A stretch of DNA of 9,347 bases from Bacteroidales bacterium (GCA_007131125.1 SLRE01000258.1:1-9347), one strand, 5' to 3'; shown: positions 1-7,182, counted from the first letter of the stretch. Notes: generated from the letters alone by a model not told the origin. Program-made: numbers and translations.

Positions 1-314
1 AAGAAGGGTTTATTGACGATAAAAGATTTGCCAGGGTATTTGCACTTGGTAAATTTCAAAACAACCAGTGGGGAAAAAACAAAATTGCAATGGAGCTTAG
101 GGTGCGAAACATTCATCCTGAAAACATTAATTACGCCCTGGACCAAATCGACAATTCCCGCTATGAGCAAACCCTGCAGCAGATTATTGAGAAAAAAGTG
201 CAGGCCCTGAAAGGGGAAACCCCTTTTGTGGCTGAGGGAAAAACAGCAGAACATTGCATTCGGAAAGGCTATGAGCCCGACCTGGTATGGAGGCTGATGA
301 AGGGAAAAAATTAA
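1..314 (+). CDS. recX: RecX family regulator of RecA, C-terminal part (5' end outside window)
   Basis: RecX binds RecA filaments and modulates recombinase activity in the cytoplasm. The frame is open from the left edge (first full codon at base 3) and gives 103 residues before TAA. Visible family features are the FIDDKRFARVFA stretch, the WGKNKIAMELR segment (the RecX 'WG..RI...L' helix), a following I..E.I..AL segment, and the late KGYEPDLVWRLM helix that closes the last three-helix repeat. Bacteroidota RecX proteins are about 150-160 residues, so roughly the first third is missing. The internal ATG at base 90 lies inside the conserved domain and is not the true start. The gene ends 22 bases before prfB on the same strand, so cotranscription is likely. 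The family call is confident; the N-terminus cannot be judged. Confidence 0.86.
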   Translation, partial: EGFIDDKRFARVFALGKFQNNQWGKNKIAMELRVRNIHPENINYALDQIDNSRYEQTLQQIIEKKVQALKGETPFVAEGKTAEHCIRKGYEPDLVWRLMKGKN

Positions 315-336
315 AAACATTCGAAAATAAAACATT

Positions 337-1426
337 ATGATTCATTCTGAAGATTTGAAAGATATTGATAAAAGGCTTGATGCCTTGAGGAGGTTTCTTT
401 GACATTGAAGGGAAAAAACACCAGGCAGAGGAACTGCAAAAACAAACCGAATCTCCCGATTTCTGGAATGAGCCCAAAGAGGCGGAAAAAATCCTGAAAC
501 AAATCAGTGAACTCAAAAAGTGGATAGACACTTACGAGGAAACCCGCCAAAAATACGAAGACCTTAAGGTTCTGCATGAGTTTTACGAGGAAGGCGAGGC
601 AGAAGAGCAGGAAGTAATGGAGCAGTACGGGTCGACCATCAAATTGCTGGGAAAACTCGAACTGCGTAAAATGCTCAGCAAGGAGGAAGACCGCCTGGAT
701 GCCATTGTAAACATCAATTCCGGGGCCGGAGGAACCGAAAGCCAGGACTGGGCCGACATGCTTATGCGCATGTACCTGAGGTGGGGCGAACGCAACAACT
801 ACAAAACCAAAGTTCTCGACATACAGGAGGGGGATGTGACAGGAGTGAAAAGTGTTTCCATTGAGTTTGAAGGAGGCAATGCCTTTGGTTACCTCAAAGG
901 CGAAAGCGGTGTGCACCGCCTGGTAAGACTTTCGCCCTTTGATGCCAACAATAAAAGACATACTTCTTTTGCTTCGGTCTACAGCTACCCGGTAATTGAC
1001 GACCAGATACAAATCGAAATCAACCCTGCCGACCTGAGCTGGGACACTTTCCGCTCAAGTGGTCCCGGAGGCCAGAATGTAAACAAGGTTGAAAGTGCCG
1101 TAAGGGTCAGACACGAACCCTCAGGTCTGGTGGTGGAATGCCAGGAAACCCGCTCACAGGGACAAAACCGCGAAAAAGCCCTTACCATGCTCAAATCACA
1201 ACTTTATGAGCTGGAGCTCCGCAAAAAAAGAGAAAAGCTCGATGCCATGGAAAGTACCAAAAAGAAAATCGAATGGGGCTCACAAATCCGTAATTATGTT
1301 TTTCACCCCTATAAAATGGTGAAAGACCTGCGTACCGGGGTGGAAACTTCAAATGTGCAAAGCGTAATGGATGGAGACCTGGACGAATTCATCAAAGCCT
1401 ACCTGATTGAATTCGGAGAAAATTAA
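337..1426 (+). CDS. prfB: Peptide chain release factor 2, expressed by +1 programmed frameshift
   Basis: RF2 recognises UGA and UAA stop codons in the ribosomal A site and triggers peptidyl-tRNA hydrolysis. Reading is joined as 337-399 plus 401-1426: 21 codons, then an in-frame TGA at 400-402 bypassed by a +1 shift, giving 362 residues (E. coli RF2 is 365). The ATG at 337 is chosen because MIHSEDLKDIDKRLDALRRF reads straight into the shift site and matches RF2 N-termini. The SPF stop-codon recognition tripeptide is at residues 199-201 and the catalytic GGQ at 244-246 in SSGPGGQNVNK. The position equivalent to E. coli K-12 residue 246 is serine here rather than that strain's threonine. An ORF finder reports only the part from the internal ATG at 617, because of the stop. 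The gene lies 22 bases after recX. Expression should be autoregulated: low RF2 slows reading of the TGA and favours the shift. Confidence 0.96.
388..403 (+). other. RF2 programmed +1 frameshift site
   Basis: The site reads AGGAGG (388-393), TTT, then CTT TGA C. This is the standard prfB recoding layout: an SD-like hexamer three bases upstream of the slippery CTT codon, followed by UGA in the poor termination context UGAC. tRNA-Leu on CUU slips to UUU so that GAC (401-403) is read next. E. coli has AGGGGG in the same place; this copy is a perfect anti-SD complement. Without the shift the product would be 21 residues. Confidence 0.95.
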
Positions 1427-1484
1427 TTTTTTCGGTTTTTCCGGGTAAAACTTTTTGGGGAAAAATCCATTCCGGACTTTTTTA

Positions 1485-1525
1485 TTTTTTTCAACCCTGT
1501 TGACCATAGGGTTTTTTCAACCCTG
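1485..1525 (+). repeat. Direct repeat of TTTTTTCAACCCTG
   Basis: Two exact copies of the 14-mer, ending at 1499 and spanning 1512-1525, lie 26-27 bases apart just after prfB. The sequence between them, GTTGACCATAGGG, completes the hairpin listed separately. The core TTTTTTCAACC occurs again at 8647-8657 upstream of dprA. The function is unknown; part of the similarity may reflect T-rich hairpin composition. Confidence 0.5.
1493..1517 (+). terminator. Possible intrinsic terminator after prfB
   Basis: AACCCTGT (1493-1500) can pair with ATAGGGTT (1506-1513), an 8-bp stem with one G-T wobble and a 5-base loop, followed by a T run to 1517. An alternative stem uses the same AGGGTT with AACCCT at 1519-1524. 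The stem is weak, so this is a candidate terminator for recX-prfB, about 65 bases after the stop codon. Confidence 0.4.
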
Positions 1526-1601
1526 CATGCTGCTTCTTTCTTTTAATTATAAAAAAATGCACTATTGTTGAAAAAAAAATAACTATATCCTTTTGAACCA
1601 T

Positions 1602-1683
1602 TTGGGGTGTTAATAACTTTTTCAGCATTTGATTTTCAGGGTTTTACAGTGGGACAAAATTCACCGGAAAAGAACTACCCCAA
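1602..1683 (+). other. Long imperfect inverted repeat upstream of nrdJ
   Basis: TTGGGGT (1602-1608) is an exact inverted match to ACCCCAA (1677-1683). Pairing continues inward with GTT (1609-1611) to AAC (1673-1675), leaving T1676 bulged. After a 5-base bulge, CTTTTTC (1617-1623) pairs with GGAAAAG (1666-1672). Together this is about 17 bp around a 42-base interior. It lies before the candidate -7 box, so it is either a protein-binding region or part of a longer RNA leader from an earlier start. It matches no riboswitch I can recognise. Confidence 0.4.
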
Positions 1684-1696
1684 TCATTTTGTTTTT

Positions 1697-1704
1697 TAAC
1701 TTCG
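1697..1704 (+). promoter_or_regulatory. Candidate -7 box for nrdJ
   Basis: TAACTTCG differs by one base from the Bacteroidota -7 consensus TAnnTTTG. No TTTG -33 element lies at the usual distance. Transcription would start near 1709-1713, giving a leader of roughly 100 bases before the nrdJ ATG. Confidence 0.35.
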
Positions 1705-1711
1705 CCATTAC

Positions 1712-1764
1712 AACGTCCGTTAACCTATAATTAACATAGTTTTAGTTTCGATAACCTGGACGTT
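1712..1764 (+). promoter_or_regulatory. Stem-loop in the nrdJ leader
   Basis: AACGTCC (1712-1718) pairs perfectly with GGACGTT (1758-1764). After a 2-base bulge (1756-1757), GTTA (1719-1722) pairs with TAAC (1752-1755), for 11 bp in all. The 29-base loop can form a small inner hairpin, CTAT (1725-1728) with ATAG (1736-1739). The stem begins about 8 bases after the candidate -7 box, so it would lie at the 5' end of the mRNA, 44 bases before the start codon. It could be a stabilising 5' hairpin, a regulatory leader or a DNA operator. Confidence 0.45.
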
Positions 1765-1808
1765 ATTTCCTTTAATACGATTAACAAAACCATACTAAAC
1801 TGAAGAAG

Positions 1809-4484
1809 ATGGATAATAAGCCGGCTGTTAAGGATACGGAAAAAATCAATACCAGGAAGGATAATGGAGAAAATATTTACAACCAGGTGCTTGACAAACG
1901 CTCCCGTCCTGAACCACCTGCCGATATGACCAATGACCCTGGTCCTCCGGATGCTTCCAACTGGACAACCAAATATGTCTACGAAGAAGCATTGAAAAAA
2001 TCCACGGAATATTTTGGTGGTGACAGCCTGGCAGCCGGTGTGTGGGTCAATAAATATGCCCTAAAAGATTCGGAAGGTAACCTTTACGAACTTACCCCCG
2101 ATGACATGCATCGCCGGATTGCAAAAGAAATTGCACGCATCGAAAACCGCTATCCCAACCCAATGGATGAAGAGAAAATTTTTCACCTGCTGAAAAATTT
2201 TAAATACATCATCCCCCAGGGAAGTCCAATGGCCGGCATTGGCAACCCTTTTCAGATTGGTTCATTGTCCAATTGTTTTGTGATTGGCAACAAGGGCGAT
2301 GCCGACTCATACGGTGGCATCATGAAGGTTGACGAAGAGCAGGTGCAGCTTATGAAACGCCGCGGCGGTGTTGGCCACGATCTCTCCCATATCCGCCCCA
2401 AGGGTAGTCCCGTAAAGAACAGCGCCCTCACCTCAACAGGCCTGGTGCCTTTCATGGAAAGGTATTCCAATTCCACCCGGGAAGTAGCCCAGGACGGAAG
2501 AAGAGGAGCCCTGATGCTAACCGTATCCATCAAGCATCCCGATGCCGAAGGCTTTATCGACGCCAAACTTGAACAGGGTAAGGTTACCGGAGCCAATGTT
2601 TCGGTAAAAATTACCGACGACTTTATGCAGGCCGTAAAAGATAACAGGGAGTTTATTCAGAAATACCCGGTGCAGGGAGAAGAAGCCAAATACATCAAGC
2701 ATACCAATGCCCGCGAACTCTGGCAAAAGGTGGTACACAATGCCTGGAAATCGGCCGAACCCGGTATCCTTTTCTGGGATACCATCACCAGGGAATCCGT
2801 TCCTGACTGCTATGCCGACCTGGGATTTCAAACCGTTTCCACCAACCCCTGCGGAGAAATACCGCTTTGCCCTTATGACAGCTGCCGGCTGCTGGCCATC
2901 AACCTTTACAGCTTTGTGAAAAACCCTTTCACCCCGAAGGCAAGTTTTGACATGAAACTGTTTAAAGAACACGTGGCCCACGCCCAAAGGATTATGGACG
3001 ACATCATTGACCTGGAGCTGGAAAAAATTGATGCCATCCTTGATAAAATTGGGTCCGACCCCGAAGAAGAAGAAGTAAAACGGGTGGAGTTGAATCTCTG
3101 GAAAAAAATCCGTGAAAAATGCATTGAAGGCCGGCGCACAGGAATCGGCATCACTGCCGAAGGTGACATGCTCGCCGCTTTGGGACTGAAATACGGAACC
3201 GATGAAGCCACCGGGTTCTCCGTAAATATTCACAAAACCCTGGCTCTTGAAGCTTATCGCTCTTCGGTAAAAATGGCCGCAGAAAGGGGAGCATTCCCGG
3301 TTTACGATGCCAAAAGGGAAGAAAACAACCCCCTGATACAACGTATGCGTGAAGCCGACCCCGCCCTTTACGAAGAAATGAAAAAAAACGGCCGGAGAAA
3401 CATTGCCCTTTTAACCATTGCCCCAACGGGAAGCGTATCCATTATGACGCAGACCACTTCGGGAATTGAACCCGTTTTTATGGTGGCATACAAAAGAAGG
3501 AGAAAAGTTAACCCCAACGACAAGAACTCAAGAACTGACTTTGTAGATGAGGTAGGTGACCACTGGGAAGAATACAATGTGTTTCATCACAAGTTTCTTG
3601 ACTGGCTGCGCATCAACAAATATGATGTTGAAGAAGTGAGGCAGATGAAAGAAAAGGCCCTGGGTGACATAATAAAAAAATCCCCCTACTATCAGGCCAC
3701 TGCCAACGATGTGGACTGGGTTGCCAAGGTTAAAATGCAGGGCGCCGTTCAGAAATGGGTTGACCATTCCATCAGCGTTACTGTAAACGTTCCCCACGAT
3801 GTAAGCGAGGAGCTTGTAGGCCGCATTTACCAAACCGGTTGGGAAAGCGGTTGCAAAGGAATTACCGTATACAGGGACGGTTCACGCTCCGGGGTATTGG
3901 TAAAAGACAAAAAAGAAGAAAAAGAAAACGAGTTCAAGGAAACCAATGCTCCAAAACGACCCAAGGTGCTGGAATGCGAGATTGTGCGCTTCAACAACGA
4001 TTCCGAAAAATGGATTGCGGTGGTGGGTATCCTTCATGAACGTCCTTACGAAATATTTACCGGTAAGGCCGAGGGGTTTTACCTGCCTCCTTACGTGGAA
4101 AAAGGATGGGTCATTAAAAACCGCACCCAGAAAGGCGACAAGCGATACGACTTTCAATTTTTAGACCGCGACGGCTACAAGGTGACCATTGAAGGTCTTT
4201 CGCGCTCTTTCCACAAAGAATACTGGAATTATGCCAAGCTGATTTCGGGTATCCTTCGCCATGGAATGCCTCTGCCATCGGTGGTGGACCTGGTGGAAGA
4301 CATGAACCTGGAAAGCGACCGCCTGCACACCTGGAAAAACGGAGTGGTGCGTGCATTAAAAAAGTTCATTCCCGATGGGACCAAAGCCCATGGGCGCGTT
4401 TGTTCAGAATGCTCACAGGAAACCGTTATTTACCAGGAGGGATGCCTTATCTGCACCACCTGTGGTGAAAGCAAATGCGGATAA
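1809..4484 (+). CDS. nrdJ: Adenosylcobalamin-dependent (class II) ribonucleoside-diphosphate reductase
   Basis: Class II RNR converts ribonucleotides to deoxyribonucleotides, using adenosylcobalamin to generate the thiyl radical, so it works with or without oxygen. The 891-residue protein has a polar N-terminal tail (about 1-50) and then the catalytic barrel. SLSNCFVIG carries redox Cys156. NPCGE holds Asn346, radical Cys348 and Glu350, with the partner Cys359 eleven residues later, the same spacing as in Thermotoga NrdJ. APTGSVSIMTQTTSGIEPVF (538-557) is the phosphate-binding region. Residues about 718-855 form the C-terminal domain often annotated as TSCPD. The tail ends in clustered cysteines (865, 868, 879, 882, 885, 890), expected to re-reduce the active site. 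No N-terminal ATP-cone is evident. The ATG at 1809 follows GAAGAAG, a weak RBS at most. It is flanked by a structured leader and a strong terminator, so it is probably monocistronic. Confidence 0.95.
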   Translation: MDNKPAVKDTEKINTRKDNGENIYNQVLDKRSRPEPPADMTNDPGPPDASNWTTKYVYEEALKKSTEYFGGDSLAAGVWVNKYALKDSEGNLYELTPDDMHRRIAKEIARIENRYPNPMDEEKIFHLLKNFKYIIPQGSPMAGIGNPFQIGSLSNCFVIGNKGDADSYGGIMKVDEEQVQLMKRRGGVGHDLSHIRPKGSPVKNSALTSTGLVPFMERYSNSTREVAQDGRRGALMLTVSIKHPDAEGFIDAKLEQGKVTGANVSVKITDDFMQAVKDNREFIQKYPVQGEEAKYIKHTNARELWQKVVHNAWKSAEPGILFWDTITRESVPDCYADLGFQTVSTNPCGEIPLCPYDSCRLLAINLYSFVKNPFTPKASFDMKLFKEHVAHAQRIMDDIIDLELEKIDAILDKIGSDPEEEEVKRVELNLWKKIREKCIEGRRTGIGITAEGDMLAALGLKYGTDEATGFSVNIHKTLALEAYRSSVKMAAERGAFPVYDAKREENNPLIQRMREADPALYEEMKKNGRRNIALLTIAPTGSVSIMTQTTSGIEPVFMVAYKRRRKVNPNDKNSRTDFVDEVGDHWEEYNVFHHKFLDWLRINKYDVEEVRQMKEKALGDIIKKSPYYQATANDVDWVAKVKMQGAVQKWVDHSISVTVNVPHDVSEELVGRIYQTGWESGCKGITVYRDGSRSGVLVKDKKEEKENEFKETNAPKRPKVLECEIVRFNNDSEKWIAVVGILHERPYEIFTGKAEGFYLPPYVEKGWVIKNRTQKGDKRYDFQFLDRDGYKVTIEGLSRSFHKEYWNYAKLISGILRHGMPLPSVVDLVEDMNLESDRLHTWKNGVVRALKKFIPDGTKAHGRVCSECSQETVIYQEGCLICTTCGESKCG

Positions 4485-4502
4485 AATCGATTATCAAAGC
4501 CG

Positions 4503-4534
4503 AAAAAAGCCCCGAAAAACCCGGGGCTTTTTTT
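4503..4534 (+). terminator. Intrinsic terminator of nrdJ
   Basis: AAAAAAGCCCCG (4503-4514) pairs perfectly with CGGGGCTTTTTT (4522-4533) around a 7-base loop and is followed by a T run. It sits 18 bases after the nrdJ stop codon. The flanking A and T tracts would let it act in both directions, but the next gene is also on the plus strand, so it mainly separates nrdJ from ppa. Confidence 0.92.
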
Positions 4535-4587
4535 GTTAACAAATCATGTAATCGAATTTGAAGGGCCTGATTAACCAAAAGTTTGTT

Positions 4588-4595
4588 TAATTTTG
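4588..4595 (+). promoter_or_regulatory. Candidate -7 box for ppa
   Basis: TAATTTTG matches the Bacteroidota -7 consensus TAnnTTTG exactly. The nearest upstream TTTG (4557-4560) is 27 bases away, longer than the usual spacing of about 19-21, so the -33 element is poor. The start would fall near 4600-4604, leaving a leader of only about 10 bases before the ATG at 4613. Confidence 0.5.
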
Positions 4596-4612
4596 ACAAA
4601 AACCAATGCACT

Positions 4613-5284
4613 ATGGCAAACAGAATCATGGACCCTATTGGCCGGCTGATGGGTTTGCGTTATAAATCACACCCATGGCATGGAGTGGATATCGGTAAAA
4701 ATGCCCCCGAACAATTAACCTGCTTTGTAGAAATGGTGGCCACAGATACCGTTAAATACGAGGTAGACAAAGTAACCGGATACCTGAAAATTGACCGGCC
4801 GCAGAAATATTCCAATGTATTGCCCGCCCTATATGGTTTTATTCCCCAAACCCTTTGCCATCATACCGTGGCCGAATTTGCCATTGAAAAAACCGGCCGG
4901 AAAGATATCGTGGGCGACTATGACCCCCTGGATGTTTGTATCCTTACCGAAAAAACCATTTCCCACGGGAATATTCTTGTAGAAGCCATTCCCATCGGGG
5001 GGTTCAGGCTTATTGACCGCAACCAGGCCGACGATAAGATTATTGCTGTTTTGAAGGATGACGCCGTTTACGGAAAGCTCAGGGAGCTTTCGGAATGTCC
5101 CGAAGCAGTGGTGAAGCGCCTGCAGCACTATTTCCTTACCTATAAAGACCTTCCCAATACCGAACTTGATGTTGAAATTACCCATACTTATGGGGCCGAT
5201 GATGCCAAAGAAGTAATCAAAAGGTCAATTGAAGATTATCGCCTGAAGTTCGAAAACCTGGACAATCTTTTGTCGGAAGTCTGA
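4613..5284 (+). CDS. ppa: Soluble inorganic pyrophosphatase, family I
   Basis: It hydrolyses pyrophosphate to two phosphates in the cytoplasm, pulling nucleic acid synthesis and other PPi-releasing reactions forward. The ATG at 4613 gives 223 residues, starting MANRIMDPIGRLMGLRYKSH. An in-frame TTG at 4583 would add ten residues, but it lies upstream of and within the promoter-like box and is rejected. Active-site positions recognisable by comparison with E. coli PPase are Lys48 and Glu50 in VKYEVDK, Arg62, Tyr74 in ALYGFI, the metal-binding GDYDPLDV (Asp102, Asp104, Asp107), Asp140-Asp141-Lys142, and Tyr177-Lys178 in HYFLTYKDL. The protein is longer than the 176-residue E. coli enzyme, with an N-terminal extension. 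The signature has Tyr103 where a small or polar residue is usual. It follows the nrdJ terminator and so is probably a separate transcript. Confidence 0.93.
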   Translation: MANRIMDPIGRLMGLRYKSHPWHGVDIGKNAPEQLTCFVEMVATDTVKYEVDKVTGYLKIDRPQKYSNVLPALYGFIPQTLCHHTVAEFAIEKTGRKDIVGDYDPLDVCILTEKTISHGNILVEAIPIGGFRLIDRNQADDKIIAVLKDDAVYGKLRELSECPEAVVKRLQHYFLTYKDLPNTELDVEITHTYGADDAKEVIKRSIEDYRLKFENLDNLLSEV

Positions 5285-5301
5285 ATCATTATACCAAAGG
5301 A

Positions 5302-5336
5302 GATTGTCCGGTAAAGGACTCAATTCTTTATTTTTC
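5302..5336 (+). terminator. Possible intrinsic terminator of ppa
   Basis: GATTGTCC (5302-5309) pairs with GGAC (5316-5319) and, past a 2-base bulge, with AATT (5322-5325), giving 8 bp with one terminal wobble and a 6-base loop. CTTTATTTTT follows directly. It begins 17 bases after the ppa stop codon, in the 74-base gap between the convergent ppa and DUF2207 genes. On the minus strand it lacks a T tract. Confidence 0.5.
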
Positions 5337-5358
5337 AATCAACTAAAAAAGGTCCTGT

Positions 5359-7176
5359 TTATCTTGCACCTCCGCCTCCGGATGCTGCACCCCCACCCCC
5401 GCCAACGGTACCGCCACCTCCGGCACCGGAGGATGAGCTCATGGTAGTGCTGGTGGTGGTGATGATACGGCTTATGGTCTCCCCATAAGAATGACCCGGG
5501 GAGTGCATAATAACAATCCAGCCAATTGAACCTGCATGTCCGCTTGCTTCAAGACCCTCTGTAAGGTTTCTGAAATATTTTTTGCCAAGGCCAAGGGCAA
5601 CCCCGTAAATTAGAAAACCGTTGATGTTTTCTGAGTTCAGGGCGGCTTCCTTTTCATCAAAATGAAAGCGCTTCAGATGACCTTTCAGGGATTTCCAGCG
5701 CCGGTATTCCATTTCACCTGCTTCGGTGTGGATATTCATCAGCAGGCAAGCCAAAAAGGAAAGAAAACCAAAACCGGCAGGCACAAGCATCAAGGGTCCA
5801 TAAACCGTTGTAAGAATAATCATTGCAACCAGCATCAGTCCGGAAATGACAAATCCGAAGTTCCGCCCGTTTTCCTTTCGTTTGTCCACCCAGTTTTTCT
5901 TTTTGTATTCCAGTTTCACACTTTTCTGCCACCTCCTGAAAAATTTTTGCATTTTGGTTGGTTTCTTTTTCATCAGCGAAAGGGGTATTTCCTGACGGTT
6001 TTCTCCAAGCTCCCGGAAAAGGAAATTCAGCAACTGCTCCTCGAAAGGCCTCAGTTCGGCTTTATGCTGTGAAAAATATTCGGCATCCAGATTAAAAAAG
6101 GTTTCGGTGGACTGCTTTTCTTTGCCAAACAAATTCGTTTTGGTAGTTTCCTTTTCCTCAATTTTCAGGAAGCCCCGGTAGGCAAGGTCAAAAAGGGTAG
6201 CAACCAGCGCATTGCCAGTTGTCATCCCGCTCATCATCAAGCGGCTGACAAGGGCAGGCTTTTCTTTGGAGGGAAGTTTGGAGAAGCCTCCCGGTTTTTC
6301 TGACAACTGCGGTTTGCTTCCAAACCGCCTGAAATACCAGAGCCAAAACAAAATATAGACCAGGGAAATGGGAATAAATATTGCGGAACCCATTTGATGG
6401 CGCTCCTGCTCCCGGGCCTTTCTTTCAAGGGCCTCCTGTCGCATACGGTTGGACTCTTTTACCAGTTGGGCTGCCTCCTCCATAATTTCCTCCCTGATTT
6501 TTCCGGGTTGCACGGGCATCACATAGAATTGATCTTCAGGATACATGGCCCTTACTTCCAGGAAATCCCCTGCGGGAAGCCGGTCACTCTCCGCTTGAAT
6601 TCGTCCGTCGGGTTTTATTTCTGAAATCACATCCAGACTGCCATGCCACCAAAAAGCAATTTCTTCCCCTTTGGCAGGGGTAGGAGGGTGAACTTCCACA
6701 CCTATGTCCGTGGTGGGTTTTTCCCATTCTTCAGATATTACCTGGTAGTACAATACCGCAACATCCTCGTAGCGCTCAATGGCCCCTTCGGCCAAAAAAT
6801 GCAGGCTGAAAGTTCTTACCGTATCGGTGGCCTCAAAAAACCATTGCACTTCAAGAAAATCCTCTTTTTCCAAAATGCGCATGGTTCCCGGCTCTTCTTC
6901 TTCAGACAGCTCATAACGTTTTTCTCCCTCAAAAACTTCAAATCCGCTGAAACTGGCTTTCCCGTCAAGTGGAAAAGTACGGAATACCTGGGTATAAGTT
7001 CCTTCAAAGGTAAACTGCCGGTCTTCCTGAACCCGCATGCTGCCATCACTTTGCAAATGTATGGATACATCCAGGCCGGTAATATGGTAATCTCTTTCAC
7101 AGGAAGTTAAAAGAGTCAGAAAAAAGATTAGGGTCAGGTTTTTCCCGAGAAAAAGAGCAATGCTTTTGCTTTTCAT
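5359..7176 (-). CDS. DUF2207 predicted membrane protein with lipobox
   Basis: The function is unknown. The 605-residue protein has the DUF2207 (YciQ-like) layout. The N-terminal signal ends in a lipobox, LTSC with Cys26. A beta-rich extracytoplasmic domain (about 30-225) follows, including QSDGSMRVQEDRQFTFEG. A charged, probably coiled helix (226-260) leads into a transmembrane segment (about 262-282, then basic YFRRFG). Next is a cytoplasmic stretch with the LVSRLMMSGMTTGNALVATL helix region and a wing-like YRGFLKIEE, then two more transmembrane segments (about 439-458 and 461-480). The tail (580-605) is Ser/Gly-rich and ends in GGGGAR, as is typical for this family. The ATG at 7176 is chosen because the signal peptide begins there; no SD is visible. 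The gene is convergent with ppa and shares its strand with dprA, 335 bases upstream. Lipoprotein processing is an inference: the N-terminus could instead be a plain signal or anchor. Confidence 0.85.
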   Translation of the reverse strand: MKSKSIALFLGKNLTLIFFLTLLTSCERDYHITGLDVSIHLQSDGSMRVQEDRQFTFEGTYTQVFRTFPLDGKASFSGFEVFEGEKRYELSEEEEPGTMRILEKEDFLEVQWFFEATDTVRTFSLHFLAEGAIERYEDVAVLYYQVISEEWEKPTTDIGVEVHPPTPAKGEEIAFWWHGSLDVISEIKPDGRIQAESDRLPAGDFLEVRAMYPEDQFYVMPVQPGKIREEIMEEAAQLVKESNRMRQEALERKAREQERHQMGSAIFIPISLVYILFWLWYFRRFGSKPQLSEKPGGFSKLPSKEKPALVSRLMMSGMTTGNALVATLFDLAYRGFLKIEEKETTKTNLFGKEKQSTETFFNLDAEYFSQHKAELRPFEEQLLNFLFRELGENRQEIPLSLMKKKPTKMQKFFRRWQKSVKLEYKKKNWVDKRKENGRNFGFVISGLMLVAMIILTTVYGPLMLVPAGFGFLSFLACLLMNIHTEAGEMEYRRWKSLKGHLKRFHFDEKEAALNSENINGFLIYGVALGLGKKYFRNLTEGLEASGHAGSIGWIVIMHSPGHSYGETISRIITTTSTTMSSSSGAGGGGTVGGGGGAASGGGGAR

Positions 7177-7182
7177 GGTTTT

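Noticed and set aside
335..1012. 225-residue minus-strand frame opposite prfB
   Set aside because: It lies entirely antisense to a confident gene, its product has no recognisable domain, and its composition is that expected from the reverse strand.
1558..1595. Possible NrdR boxes upstream of nrdJ (CACTATTGTT and ACTATATCCT)
   Set aside because: Only half of each box resembles the NrdR consensus and the centre spacing of about 21 bases is not the usual about 31.
1645..1667. CAGTGGGAC...CCGG, recalling part of a c-di-GMP (GEMM) riboswitch
   Set aside because: The GCAAAG and tetraloop-receptor parts are absent and the surrounding pairing does not match.
1427..1808. Cobalamin riboswitch before the B12-dependent reductase
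   Set aside because: No B12-box-like sequence was found, and such a switch would normally repress B12-independent enzymes rather than nrdJ.
2517..3341. 274-residue minus-strand frame opposite nrdJ
   Set aside because: It is a shadow of the catalytic-barrel coding region, with no family features and no promoter or RBS of its own.
4583..4612. In-frame TTG start that would add ten residues to the pyrophosphatase
   Set aside because: It lies upstream of and within the exact -7 box, and the family N-terminus begins at the ATG at 4613.
5662..7110. Plus-strand frames of 136 and 155 residues opposite the DUF2207 gene
   Set aside because: They overlap a full-length gene that has signal peptide, membrane segments and family tail; their Phe-rich products mirror its Lys/Glu codons.
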